This document shows positions 1 to 7,657 of a stretch of 37,216 nucleotides of DNA, one piece after another; the stretch's first letter is position 1; the number at the start of each line of letters is the position of its first letter. The DNA is taken from positions 1 to 37,216 of the forward strand of contig NZ_MDDS01000030.1 in assembly GCF_001721295.1 (NCBI RefSeq), in the 5' to 3' direction. This DNA is from Sphingomonas turrisvirgatae (GTDB lineage: Bacteria > Pseudomonadota > Alphaproteobacteria > Sphingomonadales > Sphingomonadaceae). The notes beneath the pieces were generated by a model. The model searched no databases. It worked only from the letters and a program-made list of their open reading frames with translations, and had not been told where the DNA came from. The position numbers and the translations under genes were made by a program.

Positions 1-2
1 TC

Positions 3-101
3 GCCAGGGTCGCCGGCGACTGGCCCGCCACCCGCTGGGACGAGCTGATGCCGTGGAACTGGGTGCCCCAGACAGATCAGCCAACAGCCCAAGCCGCATA
101 A
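3..101 (+). pseudogene. C-terminal fragment of IS66-family transposase
   Basis: The open frame entering from the left edge encodes about 32 residues containing DWPATRWDELMPWNW and then stops. This resembles the conserved C-terminal tail of IS66-family DDE transposases (a 'RIDELLPWNW'-type motif). The rest of the gene lies outside the window, so whether the element is intact upstream cannot be judged. An IS66-like terminal repeat follows directly, consistent with this being the right end of the element. The assignment rests on the short tail motif plus the repeat. Confidence 0.7.
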
Positions 102-103
102 AC

Positions 104-126
104 TGCGGTCCTCACGCCACGCTTAC
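104..126. repeat. probable right terminal inverted repeat of the IS66 element
   Basis: The segment ends in CACGCTTAC, the reverse complement of the GTAAGCG-type ends typical of IS66 elements, and lies just downstream of the transposase stop codon. The matching left end is outside the window. The 8 bases after it (127-134) would be one copy of the target duplication if this boundary is right. Confidence 0.5.
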
Positions 127-228
127 GTCTCTGAAGCGGTAGCGGTATTCGATCGAGCCGGCGATCACGAGGAGCAGGAGCGCTACCAACGCCCAGAGAA
201 GCAGCTTTCGCTTACGGGAGGGTCGCAT
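112..228 (-). pseudogene. 5' fragment of a small membrane-protein gene cut by IS66
   Basis: A leftward frame starts at an ATG at 228, with AGGGA about 6 bases upstream. It encodes a basic N-terminus (MRPSRKRK) and one hydrophobic segment rich in Leu, Ala and Val, then stops after 38 codons. The last codons and the stop lie inside the IS66 terminal repeat, so the frame was probably interrupted by the insertion and only codons in 127-228 are original. It lies 83 bp downstream of the persulfide-dioxygenase-like gene on the same strand and may once have been the third gene of the cueR operon. The N-terminus could belong to a membrane or secreted protein; the family is not recognised. Confidence 0.45.
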
Positions 229-311
229 GAGTATCCCTGATCTAGTGAGATGTTACGAGCGGCAATTCCGCGCTTGGGCTCGCCTGGCCGATGCAGCAAG
301 CAGGCGACCTG

Positions 312-1052
312 CTATCCCTGCTTTGCCTTGCCCTCGACCCAAGCGGTGCCATCAGGGCTCTCACCGCAAAGAAGATTAGCAGGGACCGCTGTATCGATCT
401 TCTTTGGATAGGGCAGGTCGAGGCTCGCCATGATTTCGACGAACTCCGGCAGCGTCTTGCCGCCTCCCAGCCGGGGATTCCGCTCCCGCTCTTGAGCCAC
501 TGTGGAGACATGACGGTGCTGATAGTCGTGAGCCGGGTAGACGAGGGTGTCGTCGGGAAGGGCGAAAATCTTGCTGTGGATCGAGCCGTAAAGGATGTCC
601 GCGCTGCCATTCTGGAAGTCCGTGCGACCGCACCCGTCGATGAGCAGGGCGTCGCCCGTAAAGACCCGTGCCTGACCGCCCTGCTCGAGCAGGTAGCTAT
701 GATGTGTGTCGGTGTGCCCTGGTGTGAAGAGCGGCCGTAGCGATAGGCTCCCCACAGCGACCGGCTCTCCTTCTTTGATGCCGATATCCGCACAGGCGAG
801 GCCCTCCATGGCGGGATAGGCGACTTTGCAGCCGGTAAGTGAGCGCAAGCGAGCGGCGGAGCTGACGTGGTCAGCATGGATGTGGGTCTCGATCGTCATT
901 GCCAAGCGGAGGTCCAGCTCTTGGACGACCGTCAGGTCGCGCTCCGCCGCCTCCAGCACTGGATCGATAAGGACGCATTCTCCGGTTTCCTCGCACCCGA
1001 TGAGGTACGTATAGGTGGAGGACTCGGGTTCATAGAGCTGGCGGAAGAGCAT
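312..1052 (-). CDS. persulfide dioxygenase-like (ETHE1 family) metallo-beta-lactamase-fold hydrolase
   Basis: This 246-residue protein has the metallo-beta-lactamase iron/zinc ligand motif THIHADH at residues 56-62, followed by GHTDTHHSYLL, FTGDALLIDGCGRTDF and PAHDYQHR. Those motifs and the length match the ETHE1/sulfur dioxygenase branch, which oxidises glutathione persulfide to sulfite with one non-haem iron. No rhodanese domain is fused. The gene starts 9 bp after the cueR stop, so it is probably co-transcribed from the CueR-type promoter at 1563-1593. That points to removal of reactive sulfur species during copper stress. The family call is firm; the exact substrate is inferred. Confidence 0.85.
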   Translation of the reverse strand: MLFRQLYEPESSTYTYLIGCEETGECVLIDPVLEAAERDLTVVQELDLRLAMTIETHIHADHVSSAARLRSLTGCKVAYPAMEGLACADIGIKEGEPVAVGSLSLRPLFTPGHTDTHHSYLLEQGGQARVFTGDALLIDGCGRTDFQNGSADILYGSIHSKIFALPDDTLVYPAHDYQHRHVSTVAQERERNPRLGGGKTLPEFVEIMASLDLPYPKKIDTAVPANLLCGESPDGTAWVEGKAKQG

Positions 1053-1061
1053 GGCTGGCGC

Positions 1062-1508
1062 TCACCCGACCCTTGCTACGCCGAAGCGATTTTCGGGCGG
1101 CGAGGCGCATTCCCCGTGGCGGCCCTCAGCGAGATCCTTGAGGATTGGGCAATCGGGCCGATCGTCGTCGGTGCAGTTCTCAGCGAGGTGCTTCAGCGTG
1201 GCGATCATCGCCTCCATCTCCGCTACTTTGGCGCAGAGCTGCTCGACATGCTCCATGGCGAGTACCTTGACGTCGTGGCTTGCCCGCTCTCGGTTGTTCC
1301 AGAGGGTCAGGAGATCTTCGATTTGTGCCACGGAGAAGCCGAGGTCGCGTGCGCGACGGATGAACTGGAGCGTGTGAACGTCGCTCTTGGTGTAGACGCG
1401 GTAGCCCGCTGCGGATCGATCGGCGGATTTGATGAGGCCGGTCCGCTCATAGTAGCGGATCATCTTCGTTGAGACGCCCGAAGCGGCTGAGGCCTGGCCG
1501 ATGTTCAC
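1062..1508 (-). CDS. cueR: CueR-type copper-responsive MerR-family regulator
   Basis: This is a MerR-family activator with an N-terminal winged helix (residues 1-70), a coiled-coil dimerisation helix and a metal-binding loop CTDDDRPDC with cysteines at residues 112 and 120. These are the positions and spacing of the Cu(I)/Ag(I)/Au(I) ligands of E. coli CueR. I chose the GTG start at 1508 because AGGAG lies 5 bases upstream and the protein then begins VNIGQASAASGVS, as family members do. The upstream ATG at 1544 adds 12 unlikely residues and has no ribosome site. A CueR-type promoter lies just upstream, implying autoregulation, and the gene leads a two-gene operon with the dioxygenase. Confidence 0.9.
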   Translation of the reverse strand: MNIGQASAASGVSTKMIRYYERTGLIKSADRSAAGYRVYTKSDVHTLQFIRRARDLGFSVAQIEDLLTLWNNRERASHDVKVLAMEHVEQLCAKVAEMEAMIATLKHLAENCTDDDRPDCPILKDLAEGRHGECASPPENRFGVARVG

Positions 1509-1562
1509 GAGGATCTCCTGAGATTGGTTGTAACGACATCCCACGGCAAAACCGGGAGGATG

Positions 1563-1593
1563 GCTTTACTCCTTCCCACCGTGGCAAGGTCAA
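1563..1593 (-). promoter_or_regulatory. CueR-type promoter for the cueR-dioxygenase operon
   Basis: Reading leftward, TTGACC (1588-1593) and TAAAGC (1563-1568) are separated by exactly 19 bp, the overlong spacer that MerR-family activators correct by DNA distortion. The spacer is filled by a near-perfect dyad, CCTTGCCAC..GTGGGAAGG (1571-1589). Closely related sequences occur at 7132, 7245 and 9185. Confidence 0.75.
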
Positions 1594-1909
1594 GCCGAGA
1601 TCGGGGTGTTTGGCTGACGAGCGAATCGACGGCTCGGCTTGAATGGTTCCGGGTCAGAAGGAAGGGGGCGCGGGGAACGGTTGCAAGCCTGCGCGAGCTC
1701 ACGACCAGAGACGCGCCCGACGGGTGTGGGCATTTAGGAAACACCCGCCGGGCGGCACGACCAGGACGCCTTGCGGCGCCTGTCCGTGAGCAGTCACTGG
1801 GCGGCTCAGCTCGCTCGGCTATATTATCGCAGGCCGTGCGGTACGCTCGACTTCCCCCGCCACTTCGCCTGCTTTTCATTCCTTCAATCCGTCTCCCCTT
1901 GAGCGGATA
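1594..1909. other. intergenic region, no gene recognised
   Basis: Between the cueR promoter and the end of the peroxiredoxin gene I see no frame with recognisable protein features. The reading frames present are Arg/Ser-rich and show no motif. A weak GC-rich stem (AGGACGCC TTGC GGCGCCT) near 1770 might help end leftward transcription from the peroxiredoxin operon, but it lacks a T-tract. Confidence 0.4.
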
Positions 1910-2551
1910 TCATCCCGCCTTCTGCGGCTCGGGCACGACGCGCAGATATGGTTTCAGCGTCTTCCAGCCTCCGGGGAACTTCTCCCGCGCCTGCTCATCG
2001 CTGAGCGAGGGGACAATGATGACGTCCTCGCCGCTCTTCCAGTCGGCCGGCGTCGCGACGCTGTGATTGGCGGTGAGCTGCAGCGAGTCGATGACGCGGA
2101 GGATCTCTTCGAAGTTGCGGCCGGTGCTCGCCGGGTAGGTGAGGGTGAGCTTCAGCTTCTTGTCAGGGCCGATGACATAGACCGACCGGACCGTCAGCGT
2201 GTCGTTGGCGTTCGGGTGGATCATTCCATAAAGGCCGGCGATCTTACGCTCAGGATCAGCGATAAGCGGGAAGTTGAGCGCAGTCCCTTGCGTCTCCTCG
2301 ATGTCGCCCGCCCAGGCCCGGTGATCATCGACGGGATCAACGGAGAGCCCGATCACCTTCGTGCCTCGGCGATCGAATTCGGGCTTGAGCTTGGCCACCG
2401 CGCCAAGCTCAGTGGTGCAGACCGGAGTGAAGTCCTTCGGGTGAGAGAAGAGGACCGCCCAGGAGCCTTCGATCCAATCATGAAAGCGGATCCGGCCCTC
2501 TGTGGTGTCAGCTTCGAAGTCGGGGGCGATGTCGCCGAGCTGGATGGTCAT
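1910..2551 (-). CDS. 1-Cys peroxiredoxin (Prx6 family)
   Basis: This 213-residue AhpC/TSA-fold protein has the active-site motif DFTPVCTTE with the peroxidatic cysteine at residue 45. It contains no other cysteine, so it must be a 1-Cys enzyme recycled by an outside thiol. The long C-terminal extension (about residues 150-213, ending near FPGGWKTLKPYLR) is typical of the Prx6 group. The start at 2551 has AAGGAG 7 bases upstream. It is the last gene of the leftward run oxidase-DUF411-glycosidase-cysK-peroxiredoxin, 60 bp after cysK. Its likely role is to reduce peroxides formed during copper redox cycling. Confidence 0.93.
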   Translation of the reverse strand: MTIQLGDIAPDFEADTTEGRIRFHDWIEGSWAVLFSHPKDFTPVCTTELGAVAKLKPEFDRRGTKVIGLSVDPVDDHRAWAGDIEETQGTALNFPLIADPERKIAGLYGMIHPNANDTLTVRSVYVIGPDKKLKLTLTYPASTGRNFEEILRVIDSLQLTANHSVATPADWKSGEDVIIVPSLSDEQAREKFPGGWKTLKPYLRVVPEPQKAG

Positions 2552-2611
2552 GTTGTGTCTCCTTGGTTGTTGAGAGGGAGGGGGAAGGGGATCAATCTGG
2601 AGGGACGATGC

Positions 2612-3682
2612 TCAAAGCGCTGGCGGCGCCGCTTGCGGTGCCCAGCACCGGCTCAGGGCTTGGTGGACGAGCGGATTGGAACCCTCGATCCACTGGGGCA
2701 CGGGCAGGCCCTTCGAACGCAGGAAGTCTGGATTGAAGAGCTTGGACTGATACCGAGTGCCGTAGTCGCAGAGGACGGTCACGATCGTGTGGCCGGGTCC
2801 GAGCTGCCCCGCGAGCCGCGCCGCGCCGGCGACATTGACGCCAGAAGAGGGGCCGACACAGAGACCCTCGTGCTCCAGGAGGTCGAAGACCATAGGGATG
2901 GCTTCGTCGTCCGCTATGTGGAACGAGAAATCGGGCGTGAAGCCGTCAAGGTTAGCAGTCACCCGGCCCTGACCGATTCCTTCTGTGATGGACGATCCTT
3001 CGGACCGAAGTTCTCCGCTCGTATAGTAGCTGAAGAGGGCAGCGCCGGGTGGGTCAGCTAGTGCGATGGCGATGTGCGGGTTCCGCTCTTTGAGAGCGAT
3101 GCTGACGCCGGCAAGAGTGCCGCCCGTGCCGACGGCGCTGACAAAACCGTCTACCTTGCCGCCGGTCTGCTGCCAGATTTCTGGTCCGGTGGTCTCGACG
3201 TGAGCTTGCCGATTGGCGACATTGTCGAACTGGTTCGCCCAAACCGCGCCGTTCGGGCTGAGCTCCGCCAGCTCGGCAGCCAAGCGGGCCGACACATGCA
3301 CGTAGTTGTTCTCGTTGCGGTACGGCACTGCCGGCACCTCAACGAGATGTGCGCCGGAGAGGCGGAGCATGTCCTTTTTCTCCTGGCTCTGCGTTTCGGG
3401 GATGACGATAACGGTGCGGTAGCCGAGCGCATTGGCAACGAGGGTTAAGCCGATGCCGGTGTTGCCGGCCGTTCCTTCGACTATAATGCCGCCCGGCCGG
3501 AGCTTTCCGCTACGCTCCGCGTCGCGGATGATGAATAAGGCGGCCCTGTCCTTTACGGACTGGCCGGGGTTCATGAACTCGGCTTTGCCCAAGATTTCGC
3601 AGCCCGTGAGCTCCGAAACGCGGTCGAGCCTGATCAGAGGCGTGTTGCCGATAGCATCGATGATGCCGTGGTGGATGGTCAC
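2612..3682 (-). CDS. PLP-dependent cysteine synthase
   Basis: This is a fold-type II PLP enzyme of the CysK/CysM family, making cysteine from O-acetylserine and sulfide. It shows IGNTPLIRL at the N-terminus, the PLP-binding lysine in NPGQSVKDRA (residue 44 from this start), the substrate loop EGTAGNTGIG, the phosphate loop GTGGTLAG and a C-terminal SSGVN. I prefer the GTG at 3682, with AGGAG 6 bases upstream. An ATG at 3742 would add 20 residues and overlap the glycosidase gene by 8 bp. The C-terminal tail past residue 310 (QWIEGSNPLVHQ...) is slightly longer than in housekeeping CysK. Located in a copper operon, it may supply cysteine or lower sulfide; that role is inferred. Confidence 0.9.
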   Translation of the reverse strand: MTIHHGIIDAIGNTPLIRLDRVSELTGCEILGKAEFMNPGQSVKDRAALFIIRDAERSGKLRPGGIIVEGTAGNTGIGLTLVANALGYRTVIVIPETQSQEKKDMLRLSGAHLVEVPAVPYRNENNYVHVSARLAAELAELSPNGAVWANQFDNVANRQAHVETTGPEIWQQTGGKVDGFVSAVGTGGTLAGVSIALKERNPHIAIALADPPGAALFSYYTSGELRSEGSSITEGIGQGRVTANLDGFTPDFSFHIADDEAIPMVFDLLEHEGLCVGPSSGVNVAGAARLAGQLGPGHTIVTVLCDYGTRYQSKLFNPDFLRSKGLPVPQWIEGSNPLVHQALSRCWAPQAAPPAL

Positions 3683-3734
3683 TGGTTTCTCCTGCAAAGG
3701 GATAGGCGCTACGGCGCTAAGCGGCGAGATCGAG

Positions 3735-5012
3735 TCAGCCATGGTGCAGACAGATGCTCTCGGCGGGCAGCATGCCTCGCCACTGGGAGACCAGTTTTCG
3801 GTAGGCTTCTCCGACTGGGCGGATGCGGCGGTCGAGGTCGAAGAGACCGAGCGGGTTCACGTTGCCGTTCTCTTCGCGAAGAGCGGTGTCCCAGTCGATC
3901 TGATCCGTCAGGCTGTACCATGTGAAGCCGATGATCGGCACGCCATCGCGCCGCAGCTGGACCATGTTCGCCCATTCCTTGGCGAGCCAGCCGGGCGCCC
4001 GCTCCGCATCGGCGAGGTTCGTCTCGGTGTGCATGACGGGAAGGTGGAAGCGATCAAAATACTGTTTGGTGATGACGTAATAGCCGAAGATCTCGCCTGA
4101 GGCCGTGATCGGACCGTCCTCTTGGGCCGGCACCATGTGCTCGTTCGTAAGATAGTAGTCGTTCCCCATGATGCAGTGGGGCTTGATCCGCTGCCCCCAG
4201 TGCATGAACCAGTCATATTCCTGCGGGGCGAGACCGCTGTCGGTCAGATAGCGGTACATCCTGGCGCTGACGTCGTGACCGTAGCAGAGGTCCAGCGAGA
4301 GGAACCTCTTCTCATTGTAGAAGCTGGCCCGCTCCTCGGCGGCCGGGCACTCTGCGTGGAAGTATTCGGTGGACTCGCTCTGGATGAAGAGCGTTCCAGT
4401 CTGCTGCCGCGTCCGCAGGATGGCTCCTTCGGCTAGGAGGTTTGCTTTGACGAGGTTCCTGAGTGCGGTCACGAAAGCGGCGTCGGATGCCAATCGCTCG
4501 TTCCACCATCCGATCTGCGCCGAGAAGGTCGCGGCGATAAAGATTTCGTTCACCGGGGTATAGAGCCTGACCCAGGGGAAGCGGGCAGCAAAGGCTGCCG
4601 CATACTCGGCGAAGAGTTCAGGCCATTCCTTGTTCTGGAAGTCGCCAATCCAGTCCGGCACACCGAAGTGACAGAGGTCGACGATCGGGGTGATGCCGAG
4701 CCGCCTCAACTCGGCGAACGTCTCGTCGGCGAACGACCAGTCATAGCGACCCGGCCCTAGGTGGGTCAGGTGATATGGGGGACCATAGCGCAGATATTCG
4801 ATGTCGAGCTCTCGGACGAGCCCGAAGTCCTCCCGCCACCGGTCGTAGTGGCCGCTCTTGGCCATCTGGTCGACACGGACTGTGGCGCCGTCGCGCCCCC
4901 GGATCGTCGGATAGCTGTTCTCGATGCCCGTAGCGAAGATGAAGGAGCGATCAGCAGGGACCGCGTAGCGCTCCGGCCCCTCCGGAAAGTTCTTGGTGTC
5001 GAGCGTCAGCAT
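3735..5012 (-). CDS. divergent family 1 glycoside hydrolase-like protein
   Basis: This 425-residue protein has the outline of a GH1 TIM barrel (FIFATGIENS near the N-terminus, YDWSFADETFAELRRLGI, CHFGVPDW). The two catalytic glutamates are recognisable but in altered contexts: YTPVNEIF (E156) replaces the usual TxNEP, and MHTETN (E330) replaces (I/V)TENG. GFTWYSLTDQIDWD and NPLGLFD match the C-terminal part of the family. The start at 5012 has GGAGAG 3 bases upstream. It lies between a DUF411 gene and cysteine synthase, all on one strand. It could act on a beta-glucoside or a glycan precursor; the substrate is unknown and nothing in the sequence ties it to copper. Confidence 0.8.
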   Translation of the reverse strand: MLTLDTKNFPEGPERYAVPADRSFIFATGIENSYPTIRGRDGATVRVDQMAKSGHYDRWREDFGLVRELDIEYLRYGPPYHLTHLGPGRYDWSFADETFAELRRLGITPIVDLCHFGVPDWIGDFQNKEWPELFAEYAAAFAARFPWVRLYTPVNEIFIAATFSAQIGWWNERLASDAAFVTALRNLVKANLLAEGAILRTRQQTGTLFIQSESTEYFHAECPAAEERASFYNEKRFLSLDLCYGHDVSARMYRYLTDSGLAPQEYDWFMHWGQRIKPHCIMGNDYYLTNEHMVPAQEDGPITASGEIFGYYVITKQYFDRFHLPVMHTETNLADAERAPGWLAKEWANMVQLRRDGVPIIGFTWYSLTDQIDWDTALREENGNVNPLGLFDLDRRIRPVGEAYRKLVSQWRGMLPAESICLHHG

Positions 5013-5129
5013 CGTCTCTCCGTGACGGCATTCTTCTGAGTAGCGGACCCCGCTTGCCCCGGGGTTGCTGAACGTCGTGGGTGACGGTCCGCAGAGCCCC
5101 GGAGCCGAGAGGCCGCGAGTAGGTCCGCC

Positions 5130-5576
5130 CTATTCAACCGAGTAGACGGCTGACCGGCCCGCCTTGTTGAAGGCGAAAACTTTGAATGGCTTGGTCTTCG
5201 GGCCCATCATCCCAGGGGAGCCGGTCGGCATGCCGGGCAGCGAGATGCCAGTGATCTTGGGCCGTTGAGCGAGAAGCTTGTTCAAGCTTTTCACGGGAAC
5301 ATGGCCCTCGACGACGTAGCCGCCTACCAAGGTGGTGTGGCAGCCTTCGAGGGCGGAGGGGATCCCGTGCTTCTTTTTGATCAGCGGCAGGTCATGGGTG
5401 GCTTGGACCTTCACCTGATACCCGTGGACCCGGAGATATTTGGCGTACGTCTCGCAGCAGTCGCATTGCGGATTCTTGTAAAGGACCGCCACGGGCTTCG
5501 CGGCGCCGGCTGCCACGGCTGGGGCGGTCAGCGCAAGGCCGAGCCCGAACATGACGGATTTGATGATCTTACGCAT
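5130..5576 (-). CDS. periplasmic DUF411 copper-binding protein
   Basis: This 148-residue protein has a signal peptide (MRKIIKSVMFGLGLALTAPA, cleaved near AVAAGAA). It is followed by a thioredoxin-like DUF411 domain whose first strand carries NPQCDCCETYAKYL, a likely Cu(I) site, and by GCHTTLVGGYVVEGHVP later. The C-terminal part is Met- and Gly-rich (PGMPTGSPGMMGP). DUF411 proteins are usual neighbours of multicopper oxidases and Cus systems. The gene starts 22 bp downstream of the multicopper oxidase and is surely co-transcribed. It probably carries copper in the periplasm, but this is inferred from motif and context. Confidence 0.88.
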   Translation of the reverse strand: MRKIIKSVMFGLGLALTAPAVAAGAAKPVAVLYKNPQCDCCETYAKYLRVHGYQVKVQATHDLPLIKKKHGIPSALEGCHTTLVGGYVVEGHVPVKSLNKLLAQRPKITGISLPGMPTGSPGMMGPKTKPFKVFAFNKAGRSAVYSVE

Positions 5577-5598
5577 ACGAGTTCTCCTTTGATGTGGT

Positions 5599-7020
5599 TC
5601 AGGCGACGCGCAGGTTCGCCATCATGCCGGCGGCCTGGTGTTCCAGGACGTGGCAGTGGAACATCCAGTCGCCAGGGTTGTCGGCGACGAATGCGATTTC
5701 CGCCGTCTCGCGCGGCGGCATGAGCACGGTGTCTTGCCACTCGCGGTGAGCCGTAGGTTTTCCATTCCGCGAGATGACGCGGAAGCTGTGGCCGTGGAGG
5801 TGGATCGGGTGCCACCAGGCCGTGTCATTGTTGAGGTTGAGAACGACGGTTTTCCCCCTGGCGAACGTGAGCATCGGCTCATGAGTATGGCTCGTCGGCG
5901 AGACGCCGTTGATGGCCCAGCTCATGCCTCCCATCATGCCCATGCCGCCGCCCATCATTCCCATTCCGCCGCCCATGCCGCCGCTGAAGGTGATCTCGTG
6001 GCGCGTTGCCGCTCTCAGGTGCGGCTCGGCGATGCGATTGGGAGGCAATGCGACGGGCGTCGGGAGTAGGGCCTGCCGCAGCGGCGTCCCGCCGTACTCT
6101 AGGGTCGTAAGAGCGTACTCGAGGCCCTTGTAGAAGGTGTCTTCCACGGTGAAGTTCGAGCTTGGGTCGCCGACCATGTCGATGATCAGATCGACCCGCA
6201 TGGCTGGACCGACGAGAACCGCTCCGCTCGGCTCATGAGGGGTGACTGGTTGCCCGTCGAGAGCGATGATCTTGGGGCTGTGGCCGGCAAACTTGAGGCC
6301 GAAGATACGTGCGTTCGCTACGTTGATCAGCCGCAGCCTGACGCGCTCGCCGGTTCGGACGGCGAGAGGCTGCGGAGCGAGGCCATTGATTGTAATCGTA
6401 GTGCCAACGCGGCCGGCGTGCATGCTGTCATGCATGTTGCCGAAGTCATCGCTGATCTGCCCATCCTCGTGAAGGCGCCAGTCACCCAGGAGCCAGGTGA
6501 TATCCCGGTCCACCTTGATGGGCTCGGCTTCCTCTACGATGAGAGGTCCATAGAGGCCGCGCCCGACTTGCTGTGAGCTGTTATGGTGAGGGTGGTACCA
6601 ATAAGTGCCAGCATCGGGCGCAACAAAGTCGTAGAGGAAGGTCTCCCCCGGCTTGATCGGCTTCTGAGTAAGGTGGGGAACTCCGTCCATTGCGTTTGGC
6701 AGGCGAATGCCGTGCCAGTGGACGGTCGTTTCCTCCTGGAGCTCGTTTTTCACGCTGACCCTTAGCCGATCGCCTTGGCGAAGCCGGAGCTCTCGCCCGG
6801 GTACCTGACCGCCGTAGCCGAATACGGCGGTGCTCACGGTCGAGTCGGACAGCAAGCGAGCGCGACCCGCCTTGGCGGTCAGCTGAATATCGCTCGCCTG
6901 AGCAGCGACCCGGGAGCAGCCAGTGACGGCCGCTGCTGCGGTAGCGGTCGCGCCGAGCATGAAGCCTCGGCGGCTGACCTGCCATTTTTTGTCTAAGTTG
7001 GAGAGGCGCTCAAATTGCAT
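5599..7020 (-). CDS. Tat-exported multicopper oxidase (CueO/CopA-like)
   Basis: This 473-residue periplasmic oxidase begins with a twin-arginine signal (SRRGFMLGA, Arg17-Arg18, then an Ala-rich stretch ending near SRVAAQA). All four copper-ligand blocks are visible: TVHWHGIRLPNAMDG, YWYHPHHN, HPIHLHGHSFRV and FHCHVLEHQAAGMM. A Met/Gly-rich insert around residues 345-370 (repeats of MGGGMGMM) resembles the Met-rich copper site of CueO and probably binds Cu(I) before oxidation to Cu(II). The gene leads the leftward operon under the CueR-type promoter at 7132-7162, with an untranslated leader of roughly 100 bp. No strong ribosome site is visible before the ATG at 7020. Confidence 0.93.
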   Translation of the reverse strand: MQFERLSNLDKKWQVSRRGFMLGATATAAAAVTGCSRVAAQASDIQLTAKAGRARLLSDSTVSTAVFGYGGQVPGRELRLRQGDRLRVSVKNELQEETTVHWHGIRLPNAMDGVPHLTQKPIKPGETFLYDFVAPDAGTYWYHPHHNSSQQVGRGLYGPLIVEEAEPIKVDRDITWLLGDWRLHEDGQISDDFGNMHDSMHAGRVGTTITINGLAPQPLAVRTGERVRLRLINVANARIFGLKFAGHSPKIIALDGQPVTPHEPSGAVLVGPAMRVDLIIDMVGDPSSNFTVEDTFYKGLEYALTTLEYGGTPLRQALLPTPVALPPNRIAEPHLRAATRHEITFSGGMGGGMGMMGGGMGMMGGMSWAINGVSPTSHTHEPMLTFARGKTVVLNLNNDTAWWHPIHLHGHSFRVISRNGKPTAHREWQDTVLMPPRETAEIAFVADNPGDWMFHCHVLEHQAAGMMANLRVA

Positions 7021-7131
7021 CGTCTGATAAGCGACGACCGAAAACTACACGTAGTCCAGCAGCGGCCCTGGGGTCGTTCAAGCTGGTGCTGAGGTCGGTC
7101 GGCGAATCTCCTTTGTGAATGATTCGCTGAG

Positions 7132-7162
7132 CTTATCCGGCTTCCAATCGTGGGAAGGTCAA
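7132..7162 (-). promoter_or_regulatory. CueR-type promoter for the multicopper oxidase operon
   Basis: Reading leftward, TTGACC (7157-7162) and GATAAG (7132-7137) flank a 19-bp spacer starting TTCCCACGATTGGAAG, a dyad like that upstream of cueR. It faces the oxidase gene. Another such box lies 83 bp away, facing the opposite way. Confidence 0.72.
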
Positions 7163-7244
7163 GCCGAAAAGAGGCGCGTCTTGGCTGGCGAAACCGCTGA
7201 TGCAGCGCCGTGGCGATGTAGCCGTCGGCCGAGTCCGATAGCTC

Positions 7245-7275
7245 TTGACCCTCCAACGGTGGCAAGCCGCATCAA
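7245..7275 (+). promoter_or_regulatory. CueR-type promoter for the 94-residue membrane protein gene
   Basis: TTGACC (7245-7250) is followed by a 19-bp spacer, CTCCAACGGTGGCAAGCCG, and CATCAA (7270-7275) at the -10 position. The dyad is less regular than at the other three sites and the -10 is weak (3 of 6 consensus bases), so basal activity should be low. The small gene starts 31 bp downstream. Confidence 0.55.
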
Positions 7276-7306
7276 GTCGTCCTCATCAAAAGAGAGAGGA
7301 CACCCG

Positions 7307-7591
7307 ATGAAACACAGACTAGACCAGTCAGGGCATCCATTTCCTGTCCCGAGGGAGGAGCGGGAGCTTGGGCACGGAGGCGATCTGCGCCCATCGAAAG
7401 CGCGGCGAGGCCTCGGCGACATCGCGATGTGGCTCATAGTTGCAGCCGCCATTGTCATGATCGTCGGACTGGTGCTCGGCTGGTTCGACCATCACGCGCT
7501 GGGCTGGTTCTCGATCGTGTTCCTGGCGGTGTGCTTCGGCGCTTTCGCTCTGATTGCGTTGCTCTCGTTCGGCGGGGGGCGCAAAGGGTAG
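7307..7591 (+). CDS. small two-helix membrane protein in the copper regulon
   Basis: The frame from the ATG at 7307 encodes 94 residues, with GAGAGGA 6 bases upstream. The first 38 residues are polar (MKHRLDQSGHPFPVPREER). Two hydrophobic helices follow (about 44-63 and 69-89) around a short DHHALGW turn, and the tail is GGGRKG. The two His in the loop between helices could touch metal but no known site is evident. I do not recognise the family. It is the only gene downstream of the rightward CueR-type promoter before the truncated transporter, so it is probably copper-induced and monocistronic. Confidence 0.75.
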   Translation: MKHRLDQSGHPFPVPREERELGHGGDLRPSKARRGLGDIAMWLIVAAAIVMIVGLVLGWFDHHALGWFSIVFLAVCFGAFALIALLSFGGGRKG

Positions 7592-7657
7592 CTGCGGCGG
7601 GCGTCGCCCCGAGCTCGTGGGCTTGTGGCGACGCCTCTCCGTCGCACAGGCGCTAGA

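Noticed and set aside
1505..1879. Leftward 124-codon frame upstream of cueR
   Set aside because: It overlaps the cueR promoter and start, is Arg/Ser-rich and has no ribosome site or motif.
5035..5129. Separate CueR-type promoter for the glycosidase gene
   Set aside because: No TTGAC box with a 19-bp dyad spacer is present between DUF411 and the glycosidase. Only a GC-rich stem (ACCCC..GGGGT, about 5047-5065) is visible.
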